Assembly: GCF_009711975.1 (NCBI RefSeq)
Contig: NZ_VIKW01000006.1
Location: forward strand, 29,611-93,610
Source of the DNA: Anabaena sp. UHCC 0204
GTDB lineage: Bacteria; Cyanobacteriota; Cyanobacteriia; Cyanobacteriales; Nostocaceae
Direction: 5' to 3'
DNA: 64,000 nucleotides
This document shows positions 1-8,815 of the stretch, piece after piece. The stretch's first letter is position 1. The number at the start of each line of letters is the position of its first letter. Made by a program: the position numbers and the translations under genes. The notes under the pieces are model-generated. The model was not told where the DNA came from, did not search any database, and saw only the letters and a program-made list of their open reading frames with translations.

Positions 1-31
1 GTCAATTGTCAATTATCAATTGTCAATTATT
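1..31. repeat. Heptameric tandem repeat (STRR type)
   Basis: Runs of TCAATTG and TCAATTA lie just downstream of, and slightly into, the 3' end of ndhI. Short tandem heptamers between genes are well known in filamentous cyanobacteria. Related runs occur at 626-652, 22167-22195 and 52083-52113. Confidence 0.8.
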
Positions 32-602
32 TTTCGACTAGGTCTTCTGGACGAGAACCTGCACGAGGGGCATCAGCGGGGACTCCGTGAGGGTCCATTA
101 CGCCTTTAGGTAGGTAAACAAGTTCCCGTAGTGGTTTCACCATGGGATCGTTTGTAACTTTATAGGGTAAACGTCCTAATGCTACGCTATCGTAGTTCAG
201 TTCATGGCGATCGTAGGTAGCTAGTTCATACTCTTCTGTCATGGATAAACAGTTAGTGGGACAATATTCCACACAGTTACCACAGAAAATACAAACTCCA
301 AAATCAATACTGTAGTGTTTGAGTTTTTTCTTTTTGGCTACTTTGTCCATTTCCCAATCAACGACAGGGAGGTTGATGGGACAAACACGAACACAGACTT
401 CACAAGCAATACATTTGTCGAATTCGTAGTGAATGCGACCGCGAAATCTTTCACCAGGAATTAATTTTTCGTAGGGATATTGGACAGTGACGGGTCTTCG
501 TCTCATGTGGTCGAAGGTGACGGCTAATCCTTGACCAATATAACGACCTGCTTGTACTGCTTCTTTGGCGTAATCACCAACTTGTTTGAGGAACTTGAGC
601 AT
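27..602 (-). CDS. ndhI: NAD(P)H-quinone oxidoreductase subunit I (NdhI)
   Basis: This is the 191-residue iron-sulfur subunit of the cyanobacterial NDH-1 complex, which carries electrons from reduced ferredoxin towards plastoquinone at the thylakoid membrane. Two complete 4Fe-4S motifs are visible: Cys64, 67, 70 and 74, and Cys104, 107, 110 and 114, each in a CxxCxxCxxxCP arrangement. The amphipathic N-terminus and acidic C-terminal tail fit the family. It follows ndhA on the same strand after an 84-bp gap that contains a heptamer repeat. In cyanobacteria ndhA-ndhI is usually followed by ndhG and ndhE, which would lie beyond the window start. Confidence 0.97.
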   Translation of the reverse strand: MLKFLKQVGDYAKEAVQAGRYIGQGLAVTFDHMRRRPVTVQYPYEKLIPGERFRGRIHYEFDKCIACEVCVRVCPINLPVVDWEMDKVAKKKKLKHYSIDFGVCIFCGNCVEYCPTNCLSMTEEYELATYDRHELNYDSVALGRLPYKVTNDPMVKPLRELVYLPKGVMDPHGVPADAPRAGSRPEDLVEK

Positions 603-625
603 TGTTTTTGTCTCTTTCTTTGTCA

Positions 626-652
626 GTTGTCAGTTGTCAGTTGTCAGTTGCC
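626..652. repeat. Heptameric tandem repeat inside the ndhA-ndhI gap
   Basis: About four tandem copies of GTCAGTT fill part of the 84-bp gap between ndhA and ndhI. They are direct repeats in the transcribed spacer of a presumed operon. Confidence 0.8.
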
Positions 653-686
653 AATAATTATGACATTGACCACTGACTACTGCTGT

Positions 687-1805
687 TTACCCACCGAAGG
701 CGAAGGGAAAGGCTAATTTGAAGGCGGCAGTTAAGAGGAGATTTACCAAACCTATCGGTAAAAGGAATTTCCATCCTAAGTCTAGCAATTGGTCAATCCG
801 TACCCGTGGTACTGTCCAACGAATGAGGATAGCGAGAAATACTAGTAAGTAGGCTTTGATTACGGTCATGGTGATGCCTATTCCCGCTGTGACTACCTGG
901 ATTACAGGGTCGCTTTCACTGACACCGAACCAATCAGTGATGATATGAATGGGGATGGGAGAATGCCAACCACCAAGGTACAAAATTGCTACGAGTAAGG
1001 CAGAAAGTACGAGGTTGACGTAGGAACTGAGGTAAAAGAGGGCGAATTTCATACCTGAGTATTCGGTCTGATACCCGGCTACTAGTTCTTCTTCGGCTTC
1101 TGGTAAGTCAAAGGGGAGGCGTTCGCATTCTGCTAGGGCGGCTATCCAGAAAATCATGAAACCTAATGGTTGTCGCCAAATGTTCCAGCCGAAAATGCCA
1201 AAGTTAGATTGCTGATTTACGATGTCAACGGTGCTGAGACTGTTGGACATCATGGCGATCGCTAGTACACTCAAGGCTAGGGGAATTTCATAACTGATGG
1301 ACTGCGCTGCTGCCCGTAATCCTCCCAATAAGGCATATTTATTATTGGAGGCGTAACCTGCCATTAATAAGCCTATGGGCTGAATACTGGATAATGCAAT
1401 CCACAAGAATACGCCCATGCTGACGTTAGTAATGATGATATTTTGTCCAAATGGCACGATTAAATAGGACAAAAATACTGGTAAAACGACAATAATTGGA
1501 CCGATGGTAAATAACCAAGGATCTGCTTTGGCAGGGACGATATCTTCTTTAAATACCAGTTTCAGTCCATCGGCTACAGGTACTAACAATCCAAATGGTC
1601 CTTGATATTCAGGACCAATCCGTTGCTGTACAGCCGCAGAAATTTTCCGTTCTAGCCATGTGGCAACTAGAACACCTACTGTTGCCCCAATTAGCATCAG
1701 GACCATTGGTAATGGCATCCATAGGACTTTAGCTGTCCCCGGTGGTACGCCTAAGTCCTTGACAGATTGAATAAAAGTTCCTTGGAGGTCAATTCCTGGA
1801 TTCAT
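687..1805 (-). CDS. ndhA: NAD(P)H-quinone oxidoreductase subunit 1 (NdhA)
   Basis: A 372-residue multi-span membrane protein of the NDH-1 membrane arm (NuoH/ND1 family), at the interface with the quinone pocket. Visible family hallmarks are the ER+ISA segment near residue 50 followed by [13 protein letters not shown], the [20 protein letters not shown] loop near residue 225, and about eight hydrophobic spans. Length is normal for cyanobacteria. It precedes ndhI on the minus strand, so the two are probably cotranscribed for respiration and cyclic electron flow. Confidence 0.97.
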   Translation of the reverse strand: MNPGIDLQGTFIQSVKDLGVPPGTAKVLWMPLPMVLMLIGATVGVLVATWLERKISAAVQQRIGPEYQGPFGLLVPVADGLKLVFKEDIVPAKADPWLFTIGPIIVVLPVFLSYLIVPFGQNIIITNVSMGVFLWIALSSIQPIGLLMAGYASNNKYALLGGLRAAAQSISYEIPLALSVLAIAMMSNSLSTVDIVNQQSNFGIFGWNIWRQPLGFMIFWIAALAECERLPFDLPEAEEELVAGYQTEYSGMKFALFYLSSYVNLVLSALLVAILYLGGWHSPIPIHIITDWFGVSESDPVIQVVTAGIGITMTVIKAYLLVFLAILIRWTVPRVRIDQLLDLGWKFLLPIGLVNLLLTAAFKLAFPFAFGG

Positions 1806-2284
1806 GTTTGCTGCTCTTTAAGTCAACGGTCTGATGAACTCTGAAGTATGAAATTAGTTATTCCAGTTTTCATCCTTAAGTAATAATCTCTGCTGAGATG
1901 ATGCCTGATTGTAGATTTATTGCCAATTCATGAGTTTAGTATATCCTTGGATGGTTTATGCTATGAGACTCCACAGGACAACTTCTACTTATGATTGGGA
2001 TTGGGAATTAGTGATTGGTGAGTGAAGACTGGAAAAAGTTTACCCATTACTTGTTCCTCAGACAAGACAAAGCGAAGAAAGCGTAACCGTTTCCATGTTG
2101 GTAACGGTTGTCTGCTTTATCTAAATTGTCTGACTTTCCCTGACTGGCTGCTGTTGTAAATGTGCCAATTTTAGCGGTTTGAGATTTTTTTGGACTAGAA
2201 GCCTGAATGGAAAGAAGATATGACAGTTATTAATCTGTCCACTACAAGGCATGAATTCAAAATCCAAAATTTATGATCCGGAAA
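1806..2284. other. Intergenic stretch without a gene
   Basis: About 480 bp between gltA and ndhA. I see no credible coding frame and no structured RNA that I recognise. It must hold the promoter of ndhA-ndhI, but I cannot place it with confidence. A GGGATTGGGAATTAGTGATT heptamer-like run lies near 1996-2020. Confidence 0.4.
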
Positions 2285-3421
2285 TTAACGTTGGTCAATG
2301 GGAGTATAAGCGACTTCATGACGACCGTTGTAAATCTGGGTAGGACGGAAAATCCGGTTTTCTGCAAGTTGTTCTTTCCAGTGTGCTAACCAACCTGCTA
2401 CACGCGCGATCGCAAATACTGGTGTAAACAAGTCTGTAGGAATTCCCATTTTCCTATACACTAAACCGGAGTAAAAGTCAACATTAGGATAAATCCCTTT
2501 GCTACCTAGTTTTTCCGAAACTACCTTTTCCATTTCTTGGGCAATTTCGTAGTATTCGTCATACCCAAACTTCTCAAACAACTGCTCTGCTAAGTTTTGT
2601 AAGATTGTCGCGCGGGGGTCTTTGACTTTGTAAACCCGATGCCCAAAGCCCATAATTTTGGCTTTGCGTTGCATCAAATCATCTACATAAGGACGAACAT
2701 TTTCGACAGAACCGATTTCTTCTAACATCTGGATGACTTCTTCGTTCGCTCCTCCATGCAAGGGACCACCTAAAGTACCCACAGCACTAGCAACTACCGC
2801 ATAGGGATCAGTTAATGTCGAAGCTGTGACTCTAGCACTAAAGGTGGAAGCATTCATCGTATGCTCAACATGAAGTATTAAGCAGACATCAAAGATTTTG
2901 GCTGCTAAAGGATCAGGCTCTTTCTCGTTGAGCATATACAGGAAGTTAGCAGCATAGTCTAAATCATCCCTGGGTTTAACGGGGTCATTACCTTGCCGCA
3001 TCAACTGGAACGCTGCTACCATCGTGGGAATAGTCGCTATTAAACGGACAGCGGCTGTCCGAATATAGACCGGATTATGTAAATCCCGACGAGAATAGAA
3101 TAAACCTAAAGCCGCCGCCGAAGCTTGGAGAGCATCCATAGGATGACCACTTTCGGGAAAACATTTCATCATGTCCCGAATGCGGTATTTAATGCGTCTA
3201 TGGAAAAGAACTTCATGCTCAAACGCTTTCAGTTCATCTTGATTTGGTAACTCACCCCAGATTAAGAGATATGCAGTTTCTAGGAATGTACTTTTTTCGG
3301 CTAATTCCTCAATCCTGATACCACGATATTCTAGAATTCCTTTCTGCCCGTCTACATGACTAATACTCGACTGGGCTGCGGGAATGCCTTCTAAACCAGG
3401 CTTGTATTCGCATACCGTCAT
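2285..3421 (-). CDS. gltA: Citrate synthase
   Basis: A 378-residue type II-like citrate synthase that condenses oxaloacetate and acetyl-CoA to citrate and feeds 2-oxoglutarate synthesis and nitrogen assimilation. Active-site segments are present: the GGPLHGGANEE histidine, the GFGHRVYK histidine and the aspartate in YPNVDFYSG. The N-terminal GLEGIPAAQSSIS and ILEYRGIRIEEL segments are standard. Length is normal. It lies 479 bp upstream of ndhA on the same strand and has its own long leader. Confidence 0.97.
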   Translation of the reverse strand: MTVCEYKPGLEGIPAAQSSISHVDGQKGILEYRGIRIEELAEKSTFLETAYLLIWGELPNQDELKAFEHEVLFHRRIKYRIRDMMKCFPESGHPMDALQASAAALGLFYSRRDLHNPVYIRTAAVRLIATIPTMVAAFQLMRQGNDPVKPRDDLDYAANFLYMLNEKEPDPLAAKIFDVCLILHVEHTMNASTFSARVTASTLTDPYAVVASAVGTLGGPLHGGANEEVIQMLEEIGSVENVRPYVDDLMQRKAKIMGFGHRVYKVKDPRATILQNLAEQLFEKFGYDEYYEIAQEMEKVVSEKLGSKGIYPNVDFYSGLVYRKMGIPTDLFTPVFAIARVAGWLAHWKEQLAENRIFRPTQIYNGRHEVAYTPIDQR

Positions 3422-3534
3422 GGCAACACCATTTACTTTGTAAAATATCTGCTCACGCTAACTTACCAGAGACTATTTTCACCATAAGAATTGCCGATAT
3501 CACAACTATTCTATGCGTTCATATCGAACAACTA

Positions 3535-4029
3535 TTACAGCAGGTACTTGGGTGGTGTCAACCAGAACATTTGACTACGACCCAAACAAGAACCATCATC
3601 TGGTAGTTTTATTCCAATCATACCTGCTTTTTTGAGGATGAGGCGGTCTTTTGCTTCTCTCCATAGGAGAATTTCTGCCCAATGGCTTAAATTAGGCTCA
3701 TGGCCTACCAATGCTAGTTGGGTTTGATGAGGATAATTTCTGGGTTCTAGCCATTCTTGCAGCCAACGCTGAATATCACCCTCCGGGCTAAGATGCTCAG
3801 ATACTTCCAACTGAGAACTAAGTCCAGTCGCAATCAGTATTTCTGCTGTTTGGTAAGCACGGACTAGAGGACTGGTGAGAATTAAATCAAAATGAAATCC
3901 TAGTTTTATTAATTTTTGGGCTACTTTCTCGGTTTTTTGTCGTCCTTCTGCGGTAAGTTGCCGTTCTTCATCTTTTATATCTGGTTGATGTTCTTCAGCA
4001 ATGCCATGACGAATTAAATATAAGTCCAT
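3535..4029 (-). CDS. sixA: SixA-type phosphohistidine phosphatase
   Basis: A 164-residue histidine phosphatase (phosphoglycerate-mutase fold). The RHG signature is at residues 7-9 (IRHGIAEEH), with the second catalytic arginine in LTSPLVRAYQTAE and the second histidine in LVGHEPNLS. This short single-domain form matches SixA proteins, which remove phosphate from HPt-type phosphohistidines in signalling. No partner kinase is adjacent, although a hybrid kinase gene starts 736 bp away on the opposite strand. Its true substrate cannot be read from the sequence. Confidence 0.88.
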   Translation of the reverse strand: MDLYLIRHGIAEEHQPDIKDEERQLTAEGRQKTEKVAQKLIKLGFHFDLILTSPLVRAYQTAEILIATGLSSQLEVSEHLSPEGDIQRWLQEWLEPRNYPHQTQLALVGHEPNLSHWAEILLWREAKDRLILKKAGMIGIKLPDDGSCLGRSQMFWLTPPKYLL

Positions 4030-4764
4030 AGGTTTAATGTTGAGTTAGATATTTTTAGGCTGACAGCGGGAGTCAGGAATCGTAGGGAGGTATCCATGAC
4101 GGGAGATTGAAGCATAAGCATTTGATGTAAGGGCGAAGCAGGAAAAAACCGAGTTAAAGGTGATTTCAAGTATATATACTCATTAAATAATTTTGGTAAC
4201 AATCTTATATTTCCTTTATAATTAATAGTTAATCGGGCTAAATATTAGCCGTAAGAAGTGAGGCTTACGGCAGATATCACATTTTACAAGATTTCTTTGG
4301 ATGAGAAATATTATAACTGGTATAGACACTTAACTGTGTTCTATCAATAGAATAATTTTGTCGCTATTTTTTGTGAATAATTCGATTCTATATCCATGGT
4401 TACATGAGTTATTATTTTCCAATCAAAAATAGTCTAGAAGACCTTAAAAAAATCTGGTTCAGTTAAGAATGATTGTAGATGTTGAATTTTGGATATAGCT
4501 GTAAATAGGTAGGCGTTAAAAATTGTCGTTATGGCAAGGCAAGAGGCAAAAGGCAAGAGTAAAGAGGTTTTTGGCGATTTTACTTTTCTTCACATACCTT
4601 TAAATTTTTCTGTTCACCTACTTAAATAGGTTTTACTGATAGCGTTGCAGAGGCCATATTAAGTTGTTCATGAAGGATTTTAAATACTATTTGATGACGA
4701 CAAAAGCAATAAACATAAAAGCACCAGATAACATTAATTTTTTATTCATAAAAAAGTTATACCT
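4030..4764. other. Long intergenic region with repeats
   Basis: About 735 bp between sixA and the hybrid kinase. It holds a GCATTTGATGTAAGGGCGAAGC element at about 4118-4139, related to the repeats at 21865-21980, and an AGGCAAA/AGGCAAG heptamer run at about 4531-4559. A 62-codon open frame at 4014-4202 is mostly repeat sequence and is not credible. I recognise no RNA gene. Confidence 0.5.
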
Positions 4765-6894
4765 ATGTTAGAAGCATGGACTAATTTATTTACCTCTAGT
4801 CCGTTTATCCCTCACGGACACTGCTATTTATGGAAAACGGATTTAGTCTGGTTACATTTAGTATCTGATTTGGTGATTGCCCTAGCTTATTATTCTATTC
4901 CCGCGACACTTTTTTGCTTTGTTCGTAAACGGCGAGATTTGCCATTTCATTGGATGTTTCTTCTGTTTAGTGGATTTATCTTAGCTTGCGGCACTACTCA
5001 CATTATGGAAATTTGGACACTTTGGTATCCAACTTATTGGCTGTCGGGGTTAATTAAAGCAGTAACCGCAATGCTGTCTCTAGTCACAGCCTTAGAACTT
5101 ATACCATTAGTTCCTCAAGCTCTAGCACTGAAGAGTCCATCTCAATTAGAACAAGCCAACAGAGAACTGCAAACACAAATACTCGAACGATCAAAGGTAG
5201 AGGAAGAACTCAGAAAATACCAAAATCATCTTGAGGAGTTAGTTGCTTTTCGCACCCATGAAATTACTAGGAACAATGAGCAATTACAACAAGAAATTAC
5301 TGAGCGTCAGCGCATTCTCTTAATTCTCAGAAAAAGTGAGGAACGATACCGTTATTTGGCTGAATCAATTCCCCAACTTGTATGGACTGCTGATGCAGAA
5401 GGGAATTGTGATTATTTCAATCAGAATTGGTATGAATACACTGGACTTTCCAAGGAGCAGTCTGTAGGTTATGGTTGGTTAGCAGCTTTACATCCAGATG
5501 ATGTAGAAAGCGCAGGTCAAGTGTGGTCAAATGCTCTAAATAAGGGGTCTTTATATGAAAATGAATACCGCTTCAAACGGATTAATGATGGTTCTTATCG
5601 TTGGCAGTTAGGGCGAGGTTTTCCACTCAAGGACGAGCAAGGTCATGTAGTAAAATGGTTTGGTACTTGCACGGATATTGACGAACACAAACAAATTCTA
5701 CAAGAACGAGCGCAACTACTGAAATTAGAACAAACTGCACGAGCTAAAGCTGAAACAGCTAATCGCATTAAAGATGAATTTCTGGCTGTACTTTCTCATG
5801 AGTTACGCACTCCACTTAATGCGATTCTGGGGTGGTCTCAGTTATTGCAAACCCATAGTTTTGATCGGGAAAAGACATCACAAGCACTAGCTACTATTGA
5901 GCGCAATGCTAAATTACAGGTTCAGCTAATTGAGGATTTGTTGGATACTTCGAGAATTTTACAGGGAAAATTGACGCTAAAGATTACGAATATCAATTTA
6001 GTATCTACGGTGTTGTCTGCATTAGAAACTATGCGGTTAGCATTAGAAACCAAGTCAATTCAGGTGAAAACAATCTTTGCATCGAATGTGGGCATAATCC
6101 TGGGTGATTCTACTCGCTTGCAGCAAGTCGTTTGGAATATCCTTTCTAATGCTGTCAAATTTACACCCAAGGGGGGAAAGATAGAGGTGCAATTAAGGCA
6201 AGCTGATGGTTATGTTCAAATTATCGTGACTGATACAGGTAAGGGCATTCACCCTGAGTTTTTACCTTATGCGTTTGATTACTTCCAACAGGCTGATAGC
6301 AGTTCTGTGAGACAATTTGGTGGATTAGGACTGGGATTAGCAATTGTCCGTAATATCGTAGAGATACATGGCGGATTCGTTACAGCAGAAAGTCCTGGTG
6401 AAGGGAAAGGGGCAACATTTACTGTCAGTTTACCGCTGCGTCAAGATCAAAGCCCAAGTATGCCAGATGGAGAAAATCACGTATCATTGTTGACAACTAA
6501 ATCTTTGCCTTTAGCTGGTGTGCAAGTTTTAATTGTTGAAGATGATGCTGATTCGCGGGATTTTGTGGTTTTTGTCTTAGAGCAAGAGGGGGCTGAAGCG
6601 ATCGCTGTATCTTCGGCTTTTGAAGCATTGCAAGTCTTAAAACAGATCAAGCCAGATGTTTTAGTCAGTGATATTAGTATGCCTGATATGGATGGCTATA
6701 TGTTAATTCGTCAAGTGAGAACTTTCACTCCAGAAGCTAGTGGAAAAATTCCCGCGATCGCCTTAACGGCTTATGCTAGAGATTATGACCAGCAACAAGC
6801 AATAAAAGCAGGGTATCAAATCCATTTATCTAAACCCCTAAACGCAGAAAAGTTAGTTGCATCTGTTGTGCAACTTGTGGAAGGAGGAGGATAA
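4765..6894 (+). CDS. Hybrid histidine kinase with ethylene-receptor-like sensor domain
   Basis: A 709-residue membrane sensor kinase. Residues 1-115 form three hydrophobic spans that match the ethylene-binding domain of plant ETR1 and Synechocystis Etr1. Equivalents of ETR1 Asp25, Tyr32, Ile35, Cys65 and His69 are Asp35, Tyr42, Ile45, Cys75 and His79; the last two would bind copper. A coiled coil (about 128-200) leads to a PAS domain (about 200-320), a HisKA domain with His345 in SHELRTPLN, an ATPase domain with DTGKGI and GGLGLGLAI, and a C-terminal receiver with Asp636 in VSDISMPDMDG. There is no GAF domain, unlike plant receptors. The ligand is inferred from the family. Confidence 0.93.
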   Translation: MLEAWTNLFTSSPFIPHGHCYLWKTDLVWLHLVSDLVIALAYYSIPATLFCFVRKRRDLPFHWMFLLFSGFILACGTTHIMEIWTLWYPTYWLSGLIKAVTAMLSLVTALELIPLVPQALALKSPSQLEQANRELQTQILERSKVEEELRKYQNHLEELVAFRTHEITRNNEQLQQEITERQRILLILRKSEERYRYLAESIPQLVWTADAEGNCDYFNQNWYEYTGLSKEQSVGYGWLAALHPDDVESAGQVWSNALNKGSLYENEYRFKRINDGSYRWQLGRGFPLKDEQGHVVKWFGTCTDIDEHKQILQERAQLLKLEQTARAKAETANRIKDEFLAVLSHELRTPLNAILGWSQLLQTHSFDREKTSQALATIERNAKLQVQLIEDLLDTSRILQGKLTLKITNINLVSTVLSALETMRLALETKSIQVKTIFASNVGIILGDSTRLQQVVWNILSNAVKFTPKGGKIEVQLRQADGYVQIIVTDTGKGIHPEFLPYAFDYFQQADSSSVRQFGGLGLGLAIVRNIVEIHGGFVTAESPGEGKGATFTVSLPLRQDQSPSMPDGENHVSLLTTKSLPLAGVQVLIVEDDADSRDFVVFVLEQEGAEAIAVSSAFEALQVLKQIKPDVLVSDISMPDMDGYMLIRQVRTFTPEASGKIPAIALTAYARDYDQQQAIKAGYQIHLSKPLNAEKLVASVVQLVEGGG

Positions 6895-7004
6895 TGTCAT
6901 CAGGACACGCAGTATGCAAGAAACGAGCTTGTTTGTAGACCTGAAAGGTAAGGGACACGAGTGATCAAAATCCCTGTGTTCTTTTGTCTTATTCAGCGAC
7001 CAAC

Positions 7005-7682
7005 CTATGATAGATCGCTCTCATTTGTAGAAATATTTTGTTCAGCCTCTGATTCGGTTTCATAAATCAGTGGATATAGTGAAAGTCTATCTCTCATATC
7101 TCTAGCTAATTGATCAAATGTTATGCAAATTACTTTGCGTGAGTCTACTAAAACTTTATTTAAACGCCAATTCAATCTTGCTTTATCAATAGGAGATATA
7201 AAAGCATCTCTACCTATAACAAGAATGCCATAAAATTCTATATTCTCACTTCCAAAAATAGAACGAGCTAAAGAAGTATTCTTAAAATCATCAATTTTCC
7301 AAAACCAATCAATGATTTGGCTGAATCCATGTTCAAATCTAGGCGACCAATCTGATGTACTTCTTCCTTTTTCTATAAAAATACTATCTTCCGTAGCATC
7401 TTCAAATTCAATGAAACAGTAAGTATTATTTACAGAATCACCAACGGCCAAATCAGCACGAAAATCTCCAAAAAATGTAAATTCATGTTTGATTTGGTTG
7501 AATCTAATGATCTGAGGAACGTAAAAACCAATAAATGCAGACAAATGTAGTCTCTGTTTGAAAAAAGGAAGTATATCCTTACTTTCTTTTAATTCCTTAT
7601 TATTGAGAAGTAAATTTTCAAATTCTTCAAGCTCAAATAAGCACTTTTTAATGTCTAAATTGAATGAGTCTAGTCCTTTCAT
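7005..7682 (-). CDS. Shedu-type (DUF4263) PD-(D/E)XK nuclease-like protein
   Basis: A 225-residue protein that I assign to the Shedu/SduA (DUF4263) group. Members include single-protein anti-phage nucleases. The nuclease core is visible: acidic residues Asp77 and Asp82 in ADLAVGD, a strand with Glu92 and Glu94 (CFIEFEDA), and a following helix with Gln122 (HGFSQIIDWFW). The usual ExK lysine is replaced by glutamate here, as I recall for this cyanobacterial subgroup. It begins 3 bp after the stop of a RelE-like gene, so the two look cotranscribed. An anti-phage role is inference. I saw no extra N-terminal sensor domain. Confidence 0.8.
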   Translation of the reverse strand: MKGLDSFNLDIKKCLFELEEFENLLLNNKELKESKDILPFFKQRLHLSAFIGFYVPQIIRFNQIKHEFTFFGDFRADLAVGDSVNNTYCFIEFEDATEDSIFIEKGRSTSDWSPRFEHGFSQIIDWFWKIDDFKNTSLARSIFGSENIEFYGILVIGRDAFISPIDKARLNWRLNKVLVDSRKVICITFDQLARDMRDRLSLYPLIYETESEAEQNISTNESDLS

Positions 7683-7685
7683 TTT

Positions 7686-8006
7686 CTATGCCTCTTTCAA
7701 TGAGCCATAGAATTTTTCAAGTCGGTCATGATTAACTATATCAACAATAGTTACTTCCCTATCTTGAAATTTAAATATAATTCTATATTTTATACCTGCT
7801 CGCGCAATGAAATAATTAGGAATAGATTTCAGCTTATAAGTTTGAGTTTGTGAACAAAAAGGAAATTCTTCTAAGCAATTCATTGCACGTATAACTGTTC
7901 CTTGATCTTTGCTTGGTAAAGCATCAAGTGCTATTTGTGCTTTATTAAGTAAGACTACTTGGTTGTTGTTTAACTGTTGGTTATTAGATTCAATACCTGA
8001 ATTCAT
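7686..8006 (-). CDS. RelE/ParE-like protein upstream of the Shedu-type gene
   Basis: A 106-residue protein with a RelE-like ending: a KLKSIPNYFIARAG strand pair, KYRIIFKFQDREVTIVDIVNHD and a closing tyrosine segment (FYGSL). The first 30 residues are polar and Asn/Gln-rich, longer than in a minimal RelE. RelE-family proteins are usually ribosome-dependent mRNA interferases with a cognate antitoxin. No antitoxin-like gene is adjacent on either side. Instead the stop is 3 bp before the DUF4263 gene. It may be a toxin-like effector or an accessory factor of that nuclease. Confidence 0.72.
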   Translation of the reverse strand: MNSGIESNNQQLNNNQVVLLNKAQIALDALPSKDQGTVIRAMNCLEEFPFCSQTQTYKLKSIPNYFIARAGIKYRIIFKFQDREVTIVDIVNHDRLEKFYGSLKEA

Positions 8007-8082
8007 AACATGACAGAATTTTTCTAAATAATATCCACATTATACTACTATTGAGACTTTGACTACTATATGTTTTGGAAGA

Positions 8083-8247
8083 TTATTTATTTGAATCGCC
8101 TCCTTTATTATTAAGATGATAGCTACGAGGCCTAAAGCTCAGGTATGTTTCCAATAAATCTCTTGCTTTTGTAGATGAAATTATTTCCTTTAATCCAATA
8201 TCTTCTTTTGATATTTCAATGGAAAAAATATTACAATTATTCTTCAC
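8083..8247 (-). CDS. Possible small ORF (54 residues), unknown
   Basis: A minus-strand frame opening at GTG 8247, overlapping the last codons of the DUF29 gene by 11 bp, encodes a hydrophilic peptide containing SSTKARDLLETYLSF and ending GGDSNK. It sits between DUF29 and the RelE-like gene. I do not recognise it. It could be a small partner of either neighbour or the decayed end of a gene. Confidence 0.3.
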   Translation of the reverse strand: MKNNCNIFSIEISKEDIGLKEIISSTKARDLLETYLSFRPRSYHLNNKGGDSNK

Positions 8248-8707
8248 TATGAGGATAAAAGTCCAAATCTAAAATCTCATCAGCAACAAAAGGACAAACA
8301 ATAGGAAAATTATCCGCTGATAAACCAGTTTCCACCATTGCTTCTTTTCGCGCTCTCTGATAAGTAGTATTAATCCACTCAGCATCATTTAAAAAACGTC
8401 GCAAACTAGGACTTTCTGTGAATAATTCATCTAGATTCAGTCGCTCACGGGTAATGGTTATTCGCCAACTATTGCTACGTTTTTCTGGTTGATATTTCCA
8501 CTTGAGTAAATGCGACAATATTAACCTTAATGCACTCTGCAAAGCTCTCTGTTGACTTTTACCCAAATCCACTACTTCCTCAATTAAATTTTCTAAATCT
8601 AGTATTTCCCACTTTCGAGATTTTAAAATCTCTGTTGTTTGTTCTACCCAAGCATAAAAATCTTGCTCATATAGTATTTGTAGAATTTGCGGTTTTTGAG
8701 TCTTCAT
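8237..8707 (-). CDS. DUF29 family protein
   Basis: A 156-residue DUF29 protein, a family abundant in cyanobacteria with no settled function. Typical signatures are YEQDFYAWVEQT near residue 13, the DLENLIEEVVDLGKSQ helix, LLKWKYQPEKRSNSW, and the acidic DEILDLDFYP ending. Length is normal. It lies 230 bp upstream of the RelE-like gene on the same strand. A DUF29 C-terminal remnant lies at 28860-29171. Confidence 0.88.
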   Translation of the reverse strand: MKTQKPQILQILYEQDFYAWVEQTTEILKSRKWEILDLENLIEEVVDLGKSQQRALQSALRLILSHLLKWKYQPEKRSNSWRITITRERLNLDELFTESPSLRRFLNDAEWINTTYQRARKEAMVETGLSADNFPIVCPFVADEILDLDFYPHSEE

Positions 8708-8815
8708 AGGATTACCTTATGTACTACTTTCTAGTTAAGATTTTACTGCCAATAAATTCATTTGCATGGGTTCAGCACTGCTAAACCCTAAATCACTAAA
8801 GTTTTTGCATCTGTT

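Noticed and set aside
531-716. Plus-strand ORF across ndhI start and the heptamer repeat
   Set aside because: Antisense to ndhI and composed partly of heptamer repeat.
4014-4202. 62-codon minus-strand ORF upstream of sixA
   Set aside because: Overlaps the sixA start and is largely made of the GTAAGGGCGAAGC repeat; no protein-like pattern.
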